A stretch of 21,184 nucleotides of DNA from JAWLBW01 sp041687475 (GTDB lineage Bacteria > J088 > JAWLBW01). The stretch's first letter is position 1. Every line of letters begins with the position of its first letter. Position numbers and translations under genes: made by a program. Below the pieces are notes generated by a model. It saw only the letters and a program-made list of their open reading frames with translations. It was not told the DNA's origin and did no database searches. The stretch lies in contig JAWLBW010000041.1 of the NCBI GenBank assembly GCA_041687475.1, forward strand, positions 1 through 21,184, in the 5' to 3' direction. This document shows, one piece after another, positions 1 to 5,674 of the stretch.

Positions 1-15
1 CTGCGTTCTTCGCCG

Positions 16-594
16 TCACGAATTTCCGCGAAGACGGGTACGAATATCGCCGGTTGCCGTCAACGCCCGGCGAATGCCGCCCAGCAACACGCTTGTGCGC
101 ACCGGCGCCATGGCGACATCGGGATGCTCGGCAAACCAGGACAGTTGGCGCATGGCCTCGGTTACGAGCGGTCTGCGCATTTCCAGCCACTGGGTACACC
201 AATCGGCCAGGTCGTCTTCGCCGGCATTTCGCGCGGCATTGCGCAGAAGCTGCACGAGATCGACGCCGTGGCGCATGCCGAGCAGCGTTCCCCGATAGGT
301 TTTCTCGCGGGTGAGCAGCCGATCCTGCAGGAAGTTCCGCGCCGAAGAAAACCCGCGCCCCACGCCCCGCCCGGTGTGGCTGACCGGATACCTGTGTTCG
401 CGGGCGAATCTGTCGAGGTCTTCAATAAAGCTGCCGGCCTGTTCGGAAACCTTCATCAAGGTGGCCGCCGGCGGAATGTCGCCCAGCTGTTCGGCCGTTC
501 GGCGCGAATGTTCGGCCGCCGAAACCTCCGTCTGAAAGACTTCGTGCACAAGGCTGCGCAGCATGGTGTGCGGCTGAACGTTTCGGGGTTCCAT
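16..594 (-). CDS. Unrecognised helical protein, 192 aa
   Basis: I do not recognise this protein. It is predicted soluble: there is no signal peptide or hydrophobic segment, and it is rich in charged amphipathic helix (Glu/Arg/Leu). Trp residues lie in the second half (DLADWCTQWLEMRRPLV, then LSWFAEH). A Gly/Arg-rich break (HTGRGVGRGFSSAR, residues 73-86) separates an N-terminal helical pair from a longer helical bundle. The layout is loosely like a four-helix ferritin-like/DUF892-type bundle, but the paired Glu/His metal ligands are not clear, so no function is claimed. The ATG at 594 has GGAG a few bases upstream, which favours this frame over long frames on the other strand. The gene is divergent from the Rof-like gene, with a gap of about 170 bases. 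Confidence 0.55.
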   Translation of the reverse strand: MEPRNVQPHTMLRSLVHEVFQTEVSAAEHSRRTAEQLGDIPPAATLMKVSEQAGSFIEDLDRFAREHRYPVSHTGRGVGRGFSSARNFLQDRLLTREKTYRGTLLGMRHGVDLVQLLRNAARNAGEDDLADWCTQWLEMRRPLVTEAMRQLSWFAEHPDVAMAPVRTSVLLGGIRRALTATGDIRTRLRGNS

Positions 595-763
595 TTCTCC
601 ATGTTAGCGCAGGCGCGCCTCCAGGTTGGCGGCAGCCTCTCGCAAAGGCAGAGCTCGGTCGCCGTGCGTGTTTCTGTTACCCTTTTTCCCATGCGCCTCG
701 GTTTGCCTGTAATGCGTTGTGCGAAGGCGCGTGGGGCATGACCTTTGAATGTCGAGAGAGGGA

Positions 764-1018
764 ATGACGCAAGAATCGACGTATCTGCCGATTACCTGCA
801 GCTCGCATGACATGCTGCTCGATATCGCGACCCGAAGGGTCGTTTGCGCAATCGTGTATACCGATGAGTCGGGGGCCGAGCGACACCTGCATGATCGCAT
901 TGCCGACGTCTACACCCTCAAAGGCGCCGAATACCTGAGGCTGGCGGGCAATACGGTCATTCGCCTTGACCGATTGGTGTCGGTCGGCGGTATTCCGGTA
1001 ACTCGCGCTGCCCGGTGA
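764..1018 (+). CDS. rof: Rof-like Rho-binding antiterminator, 84 aa
   Basis: This is a small cytoplasmic protein of the Rof/YaeO family, whose E. coli member binds Rho and blocks its loading on RNA, giving antitermination. The family pattern is visible. It opens with YLPITCSSHD (E. coli YxPINCDDYD), continues with a beta strand and an acidic/polar turn, then the ADVYTLKGAEYLRL segment equivalent to the E. coli SDLxxxKNxEYLxx, and ends RLDRLVSVGG (E. coli LRLDKITSF). Length matches the family (about 84 residues). An in-frame ATG at 749 exists, but the ATG at 764 has the strong Shine-Dalgarno GAGAGAGG directly upstream, so 764 is preferred. The gene stands alone upstream of a TetR gene that appears to have its own promoter. 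The family call rests on motif memory, without an alignment. Confidence 0.75.
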   Translation: MTQESTYLPITCSSHDMLLDIATRRVVCAIVYTDESGAERHLHDRIADVYTLKGAEYLRLAGNTVIRLDRLVSVGGIPVTRAAR

Positions 1019-1078
1019 CGCTCGTCCTTACGGGCCCCGACTCCCACGCCGCAAAACACAGATCCGAAAAAAACATGC

Positions 1079-1116
1079 TTGACGTTTCGCGCGCCCTTGG
1101 TGTATACACTGTAAAC
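1079..1116 (+). promoter_or_regulatory. Promoter with embedded dyad operator before the TetR gene
   Basis: TTGACG (1079-1084) and TATACA (1103-1108) are separated by 18 bases, close to the sigma-70 consensus. The dyad GTATAC-ACT-GTAAAC (1102-1116) covers the -10 box and ends exactly where the ATG at 1117 begins. A start site about seven bases past the -10 box would fall on or next to the ATG, and no Shine-Dalgarno is present, so the transcript is probably leaderless. A repressor bound here would block RNA polymerase, which is what autoregulation needs. The elements are directly visible; transcription start and binding are inferred. Confidence 0.65.
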
Positions 1117-1713
1117 ATGGGGACGAACGATACGCACGATAGAATTCTTGACCACGCCCGCGATCTCTTCATCGAAAAGGGCTTGCACGCGGTAACCATG
1201 CGGGCGGTTGCCTCGCGTACCGGCATCACCCCCATGGCCATATACCGCCACTTCAGCAATCGTGACGCCATGCTGCGGGCCATCATTGCCAAAGGTCACG
1301 AGATTTTCATGCATTACCTGCAGCGATCGCTGGCCGAGCCCACGGCCTGGGACCGGCTGACCTGTGCCGGCGACCAGTACCTCGATTTCGCCCTCGAAAA
1401 TCCCCGTGATTACGAGGTCATGTTCATGACGCAGGAACCCGGGGTTCGCGGAATGCGCGGCCCCGCCGTCTGGCAGGATGCGGCGACCTATCGTTTTCTG
1501 GTCGATCGCATTCGCGATTGTGTCGATGCCGGGTTTCTAAGCGGCGAGCCTGAAGAGGCCGGACTCGCCATGTGGGCCCAGGTACACGGACTCGTCTCGC
1601 TCTACCTGGCAGGAAAGCTGCATGTCGACGAAGCAACGTTTCGTCGACTTTACGCGCGTACGATGCGCAACATCGCAAAGGCATTCGCAGGGCCTCGAAC
1701 CAGCGTTCGTTGA
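1117..1713 (+). CDS. TetR-family transcriptional regulator (WHG-type C-terminus), 198 aa
   Basis: This is a one-component DNA-binding regulator. Residues 7-55 form the TetR N-terminal helix-turn-helix domain: RILDHARDLFIEKG, then VTMRAVASRTGITPMAIYRHF, with the usual YRHF recognition-helix end. The C-terminal ligand domain contains WAQVHGLVSLYLAGKL, the WHG motif of the TetR_C/WHG group. The frame is open upstream to a GTG at 1015 that overlaps the rof stop. However, TetR proteins begin only a few residues before this helix, and a promoter/operator ends at 1116, so the ATG at 1117 is chosen. Its likely targets are itself and the FAD oxidoreductase starting at 1761, because both carry the same GTATAC dyad. 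The ligand is unknown; a lipid-like or polyene molecule is conceivable given the neighbour. Confidence 0.9.
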   Translation: MGTNDTHDRILDHARDLFIEKGLHAVTMRAVASRTGITPMAIYRHFSNRDAMLRAIIAKGHEIFMHYLQRSLAEPTAWDRLTCAGDQYLDFALENPRDYEVMFMTQEPGVRGMRGPAVWQDAATYRFLVDRIRDCVDAGFLSGEPEEAGLAMWAQVHGLVSLYLAGKLHVDEATFRRLYARTMRNIAKAFAGPRTSVR

Positions 1714-1733
1714 GCCGCACACCCGTAACTTAC

Positions 1734-1748
1734 GTATACGCCGTATAC
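1734..1748 (+). promoter_or_regulatory. Second GTATAC dyad operator, upstream of the FAD oxidoreductase gene
   Basis: GTATAC-GCC-GTATAC is a perfect 6-3-6 dyad between the TetR stop (1713) and the ATG at 1761. It matches the dyad at 1102-1116 in 12 of 15 positions, including both half-sites except for one T/A change. A possible -35 (TTGAGC, 1710-1715) overlapping the TetR stop and a -10 (TATACG, 1735-1740) put the operator on top of the promoter. The sequence AGAGAGGGG (1749-1757) follows as the ribosome site of the next gene. TetR binding is an inference from the shared site. Confidence 0.65.
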
Positions 1749-1760
1749 AGAGAGGGGAAA

Positions 1761-3431
1761 ATGGAAAAGCCCAAGAAGTTGTTTGAACCCTACCGGCGCT
1801 TTCCGGTGGCCGAACGCTACGACGCCGTCGTCATTGGCTCCGGCATGGGCGGGCTGACGACCGCGGCGCTGCTGGCGAGATACGCCGGCAAGCGGGTGCT
1901 GGTACTCGAACGCCACTACACGGTGGGCGGTTATACGCATGTCTTTCATCGTCCGGGTTACGAGTGGGACGTCGGCGTTCACTATATCGGCGATATGCGC
2001 CCGCGCTCGGCGCTGCGCTCGATGTTCGACGTGCTTACGGAGGGCCGGCTCGAGTGGGCCGATATGGGCGAAGTTTACGATGAAATCATTATCGGCGGCG
2101 AAACGTACAGGCTTCCGCGTGGCGAGAAGCGCCTCAAGGCGTACCTGAAGGAACGCTTTCCGGGCGAAGAGGCGGCCATCGATGCCTATTTCGCAACGGT
2201 CAAGAAGGCGCTTGCCACCTCGCTTCCCTACCATGCCGACAAGGTGATTCCGCCGGTGTTGAGCCGCCTTATCGGTCCGCTTCTGCGCCGGAAATTCCTC
2301 AAGTATTCCGATCGCACGACCCGTGAGGTAGTCGAAAGTTTCACGAAAAACCAGAAGCTCATTGCCGTGCTGACCAGCCGTTTCGGCGACTACGGCCTGC
2401 CACCCGCCGAATCGAGCTTCATCATCGACGCCATGGTCACCAACCATTACCTGGGCGGGGGCTGGTACCCGGTGGGCGGATCGGGGCGCATTGCCGAAGC
2501 CATCATTCCGGCCATTCAGGAAAAGGGCGGCGCCGTGCTCATCAATGCCGAGGTAGCCGAGATCGTGGTCGAAAAAGGTCGCACGAAAGGCGTACGCATG
2601 GCCGACGACCGGATCATCGAAGCGCCCATCGTCGTCAGTAATGCCGGTGTGTTCAATACGTTCGAACACCTGCTTTCTTCCCACGCGTCGAAGGCCACGG
2701 GCATGCCGGCAAAAATGAAGGCGTTGCGGCCGTCGGCCGCCCACCTGTCGCTGTATGTCGGGTTGAAGGAATCTGCCGGCGAGCTCGGCCTGCCCAAGGC
2801 AAACAAGTGGGTTTACCCCGATGAGTTTCCCGAGAAGAACCTCGCGGCCATGCGCGAGAGCATCGACGCCGACTTTCCGCTCGTCTACATTTCCTTTCCG
2901 TCGGCCAAGGACCCTGATTTCGATAGCCGACATCCGGGTCGGGCAACCATCGAACTGGTAACCTTCGCACCCTGGTCGGCCTTCGCCAAGTGGGACGGAA
3001 CGCGCTGGAAGAAGCGGGGCGAAGACTACGACGCGCTCAAGGAGCGCCTTGCCACGCGTCTACTCGACGTGCTTTACGAACAGGTGCCGCAGGTGAAGGG
3101 AAAGGTAGACTACTACGAGCTGTCGACGCCTCTGAGCACGAAAAACTTCACCAACTACCAGCACGGCGAAATTTACGGGATCGACCACACGCCCCAGAGA
3201 TTCCGCCAGAAATACCTGCGTCCGCGCACGGCCATTGCAGGACTCTATCTGACCGGGCAGGACATCGTAAGCTGCGGTATAGCCGGGGCGCTGTTCGGGG
3301 GTGTGCTGTCGGCGTCGGCCATTCTGGGAAAAAACCTGATACCGGTCATTGTGAAGTCGGCGCAGGAACAGGCACGCAGCAGGGTGAAGGGGAAGGACGT
3401 CGAGGCTTCGACGCAGGCGGTACAGGGGTAA
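1761..3431 (+). CDS. RetSat/CrtISO-like FAD-dependent oxidoreductase, 556 aa
   Basis: This is an NAD(P)/FAD-type oxidoreductase of the phytoene desaturase superfamily, nearest in feel to all-trans-retinol 13,14-reductase (RetSat) and carotene isomerase (CrtISO). The N-terminal Rossmann motif VVIGSGMGGLTTAALLAR (residues 23-40) is followed by VLVLERHYTVGGYTHVF, where Glu50 should bind the FAD ribose and the GGY segment is typical of the family. The C-terminal FAD motif is LYLTGQDIVSCGIAGALFGG. Length fits the family (500-600 aa). The frame is open back to 1572 inside the TetR gene, but the ATG at 1761 has AGAGAGGGG nearby, so it is the start. The substrate cannot be read from sequence; no crtB/crtE-type carotenoid genes are nearby, so a lipid or polyene reduction is as likely as a carotenoid step. 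Probably controlled by the upstream TetR. Confidence 0.85.
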   Translation: MEKPKKLFEPYRRFPVAERYDAVVIGSGMGGLTTAALLARYAGKRVLVLERHYTVGGYTHVFHRPGYEWDVGVHYIGDMRPRSALRSMFDVLTEGRLEWADMGEVYDEIIIGGETYRLPRGEKRLKAYLKERFPGEEAAIDAYFATVKKALATSLPYHADKVIPPVLSRLIGPLLRRKFLKYSDRTTREVVESFTKNQKLIAVLTSRFGDYGLPPAESSFIIDAMVTNHYLGGGWYPVGGSGRIAEAIIPAIQEKGGAVLINAEVAEIVVEKGRTKGVRMADDRIIEAPIVVSNAGVFNTFEHLLSSHASKATGMPAKMKALRPSAAHLSLYVGLKESAGELGLPKANKWVYPDEFPEKNLAAMRESIDADFPLVYISFPSAKDPDFDSRHPGRATIELVTFAPWSAFAKWDGTRWKKRGEDYDALKERLATRLLDVLYEQVPQVKGKVDYYELSTPLSTKNFTNYQHGEIYGIDHTPQRFRQKYLRPRTAIAGLYLTGQDIVSCGIAGALFGGVLSASAILGKNLIPVIVKSAQEQARSRVKGKDVEASTQAVQG

Positions 3432-3499
3432 CCCCGGCTCCTCAGCCGGTGGCGCTTCCGGGGCGAGGCGCTCTACAATGAGGGCAGAGGGAAAGCCAC

Positions 3500-3964
3500 A
3501 TGTTGTCCGACGTTTCCGAATCGCCACCGTCGAGCGGAATGCCTCCGGGGCTGCGCAATGCGCTGTTGGTGGCAGGCGTTGTGCTCGTGCTTGCGGGCGC
3601 CGTTCTGCTGCTGACCATCGGGGCCCTGGCCGTGCAGGCCGTTGCCGCTCCGGCGGAATTCCGCCTCTTTGAATACGTGCTCGGTTTTCTCGAGCTCGAC
3701 GACCGGGCCCTGTACGGCGTGTTCGACGGTCGAAACTTCGACATTGCGGTCGGCGAATCGATGCGCGCTGCGGTGTATGTCTTTCTCGGGCTCGCCATTC
3801 TCGGTGTTGCCGGCGGCATCGTTCGCACCCTGCTTCAAGGTGGTGTCGAGCTGATTGCCCTGGCAGGCGGCCAGGTGCCGTGGCGTCGACGCCGGCATGA
3901 AGCATTCCGCTCAGCGACCGGCCAAACGGAGCCCCCGGGTGCCGATTCCTCCCAGGCAGGGTAG
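3500..3964 (+). CDS. Small two-TM membrane protein, 154 aa
   Basis: The family is not recognised. A short polar N-terminus leads into a long hydrophobic segment at about residues 19-49 (Ala/Val/Leu-rich). An acidic loop of about 40 residues (FLELDDRALYGVFDGRNFDIAVGES) follows, then a second hydrophobic segment at about 90-110. A basic cytoplasmic-looking turn (PWRRRRHE) precedes a disordered tail rich in Ser, Gly and Pro. By the positive-inside rule the C-terminus is cytoplasmic and the acidic loop periplasmic. GAGGGCAGAGGGAAAG precedes the ATG. A possible -10 box, TACAAT, lies at 3474-3479, without a convincing -35. A C/G-rich hairpin (CCGGCT-CCTC-AGCCGG) sits between it and the preceding gene without a T-run, so co-transcription with the FAD oxidoreductase is possible. 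Confidence 0.7.
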   Translation: MLSDVSESPPSSGMPPGLRNALLVAGVVLVLAGAVLLLTIGALAVQAVAAPAEFRLFEYVLGFLELDDRALYGVFDGRNFDIAVGESMRAAVYVFLGLAILGVAGGIVRTLLQGGVELIALAGGQVPWRRRRHEAFRSATGQTEPPGADSSQAG

Positions 3965-4025
3965 CGCTGCTCCCGCGAAATCGTGAAATACGTCGTTCTC
4001 GTATCTTCGGGCTCTACCCAGGCGT

Positions 4026-4057
4026 TGCAGAAATGTCGGCGTGATAAAATTTCTGCA
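4026..4057 (+). promoter_or_regulatory. 9-bp inverted repeat with -10-like box at the hydrolase start
   Basis: TGCAGAAAT (4026-4034) and ATTTCTGCA (4049-4057) form a perfect 9-bp inverted repeat with a 14-base spacer. The last base of the repeat is the A of the ATG start codon. TAAAAT (4045-4050) is a plausible -10 element, which would put the transcription start almost at the ATG; no Shine-Dalgarno is present. The half-sites are 23 bases apart centre to centre, about two helical turns, as expected for a dimeric repressor. The only -35-like hexamer (TTGCAG, 4025-4030) is at a poor 14-base spacing. The repeat is seen; its role is inferred. Confidence 0.5.
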
Positions 4058-4878
4058 TGAAAGCCACCGACGTATTGTATGCCGAATGCGATGACGTAAT
4101 ACTTGCCTACCGCGTGCTGAACCCCGACGGTTCGGGTATGCCGCTGGTCATGATTCAGGGCTGGAGCGGCGTGAAGGAAGACTGGGGGCCCTTTGCCGAG
4201 GCCCTGGCGCAGGACCGACCGGTGCTCATCTACGACAACCGTGGAATGGGCGAGAGCGGCGTGCCGGCCATGCCGTATACCATCGAAATGATGGCCCTCG
4301 ATGCCGTTTCGCTCATGGACCGGCTGGGTTGGCACAAGGCCCACGTACTCGGCATCAGCATGGGCGGCATGATTGCCCAGCAACTTGCGGTCGCGCACGG
4401 CGAACGTCTTCAGAAACTGGTACTCGGCTGCACCGGTCACGGCGGCGGCGATCAGATTCAACCCGAGGCCGAGGTTCTCGAAGCCTTTCAATACCGGAGT
4501 CGGGAACGAGACCTGCGCGAGATGCTGCGCGGTATGCTCTGGGTAAACTATACCCGGGCATGGATTGAGGCGAACCCCACGCTGTGGGAAGCGGCCATCG
4601 ACAGGGCCATGGCTGCGAAGCGGCCCCGGCACGGTTTTCTCAACCAGATGAACGCCGTTCTTACGTTCGACCTGGCTTCACGCCTGGGTGAAATCGACGC
4701 CGAAACCCTCGTTGTACACGGTACCGGCGACGTGTTGATTCCCTTTGCCAACGCTCGACTGCTCGAAGCCGCGATTCCCAACAGTCGGCTTCACGCGCTC
4801 GAGAATGCGGGGCACGTGTTCTGGCAGATGGACGACGGCGACTCGGCCCGCGTGGTGCGCGACTTCCTGGCCCACTGA
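4057..4878 (+). CDS. Alpha/beta hydrolase, 273 aa
   Basis: This is a typical soluble alpha/beta-hydrolase fold enzyme. The catalytic triad can be placed as Ser101 in the nucleophile elbow GISMGG, Asp225 in HGTGDVLIPF and His253 in NAGHVFW. The oxyanion-hole region is MIQGWSGVKEDW (residues 32-43), followed by the YDNRGMGES strand-turn common to esterases, 3-oxoadipate enol-lactonase-like and haloperoxidase-like members. Length is standard. The substrate cannot be assigned. The gene has its own apparent promoter region with an inverted repeat. Its stop lies two bases from the stop of the convergent lipocalin gene. Confidence 0.88.
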   Translation: MKATDVLYAECDDVILAYRVLNPDGSGMPLVMIQGWSGVKEDWGPFAEALAQDRPVLIYDNRGMGESGVPAMPYTIEMMALDAVSLMDRLGWHKAHVLGISMGGMIAQQLAVAHGERLQKLVLGCTGHGGGDQIQPEAEVLEAFQYRSRERDLREMLRGMLWVNYTRAWIEANPTLWEAAIDRAMAAKRPRHGFLNQMNAVLTFDLASRLGEIDAETLVVHGTGDVLIPFANARLLEAAIPNSRLHALENAGHVFWQMDDGDSARVVRDFLAH

Positions 4879-4880
4879 TT

Positions 4881-5546
4881 TCAACCGGCTTGCGGCGTCA
4901 TGAGCAGGCGGCCCAGCGTATAGCCCTTTTCCTGGGCGCGGTTGAGAATACGTTCCATGACGTCGCGCGGCAGTTGAGGGGTACGGCTCAGAATCCACAG
5001 GTGCCTACGCTTCCGATCGCCGACCACTGCATATTCGTAGTTCCGGCCGAGGTCGAGAATCCAGTAGTCACCGCCGAAAAGGCCGAAAAAGCGCACCTTC
5101 AGTCGGGCATTGGTTGCCGGATCGACGACACGGGCGTTTCCGTGCACGCGTTTGACGGGGCCGTCGAACCCGCCCTTGCGGCACTCGTTTACCACATCGA
5201 GCGTGCCGTTGTCGCGCAGGTGATAATGCGCCTGCACGCCGAAGCAGTCACGTTCCGATCGCATCGGATAGCGGGCGAGCTCGTACCAGGTACCTGCATA
5301 GCGCGTGAGATCGACATGCGAAACCACTTCGGGGGCGTCTTCGACGAAGCGTCGGAACAGCATGGCTGCCCCGCCGAGCCCGGCGGCCATTGCGCCGAGG
5401 CGAAGCCGCAAGTGGGTGGGTGAAAGGGCGCGTTCCAGGGAACGTGTGTGGCGACGGTGACGACGGATTGCGTGCCGGTTACGTGTCGGCCCCCGTGTCC
5501 GTCGTCTGTCGAGCAGCTCTGCGGGTGTCATGCGTAGAGATGGCAT
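4881..5546 (-). CDS. Membrane-anchored Blc-type lipocalin, 221 aa
   Basis: This is a bacterial lipocalin of the Blc/apolipoprotein D group, which binds lipids or other hydrophobic ligands in a beta barrel. The first lipocalin signature is clear: DLTRYAGTWYELARYP. It is followed by the Blc-type pattern of FGVQAHYHLRDNGTLDVVNECR, then FFGLFGGDYWILDLGRNYEYAVVG and the closing LWILSRTP. Unusually, the N-terminus lacks a lipoprotein signal. It has about 45 strongly basic residues (repeated RR and RRHRRH) before a single hydrophobic stretch (about 49-64, GAMAAGLGGAAMLF). That would act as a signal anchor rather than a cleaved lipobox. The ATG at 5546 is chosen over an in-frame GTG at 5561 because GAGGAG lies immediately upstream; spacing is tight. 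An internal Met near the hydrophobic segment could be an alternative start. Confidence 0.85.
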   Translation of the reverse strand: MPSLRMTPAELLDRRRTRGPTRNRHAIRRHRRHTRSLERALSPTHLRLRLGAMAAGLGGAAMLFRRFVEDAPEVVSHVDLTRYAGTWYELARYPMRSERDCFGVQAHYHLRDNGTLDVVNECRKGGFDGPVKRVHGNARVVDPATNARLKVRFFGLFGGDYWILDLGRNYEYAVVGDRKRRHLWILSRTPQLPRDVMERILNRAQEKGYTLGRLLMTPQAG

Positions 5547-5626
5547 AATCTCCTCATTCACCCCATCGTGAAAGATTGCCCGCTGTGTCGCAAGGGCCGA
5601 TGCTCGCCGTTTCCGGCGTTCTCAAG

Positions 5627-5655
5627 CTGACCGCCGTGGGTAAATGCGGTACACT
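5627..5655 (+). promoter_or_regulatory. Candidate sigma-70 promoter for the AGPS-like gene
   Basis: CTGACC (5627-5632) and TACACT (5650-5655) are separated by 17 bases and sit 20 bases before the ATG at 5675, leaving room for the Shine-Dalgarno AGAGGAGG. Visible motif match only; the two hexamers are each one or two bases from consensus. Confidence 0.4.
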
Positions 5656-5674
5656 GGCGCGAAGAGGAGGCGGC

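Noticed and set aside
604..700. Minus-strand frame ending just before the 192-aa gene, with a plausible-looking tail (ALPLREAAANLEARLR)
   Set aside because: No convincing start codon or ribosome site for a short gene, and the upstream part of the frame looks random.
856..861. Single GTATAC inside rof, with others inside coding genes (for example in nirN and near 20827)
   Set aside because: Lone half-sites within codons for Val-Tyr and similar; lacking the 3-base spaced partner.
1650..2933. Long open frame (427 codons) on the minus strand across the FAD oxidoreductase
   Set aside because: Antisense shadow with atypical composition; no ribosome site or domain.
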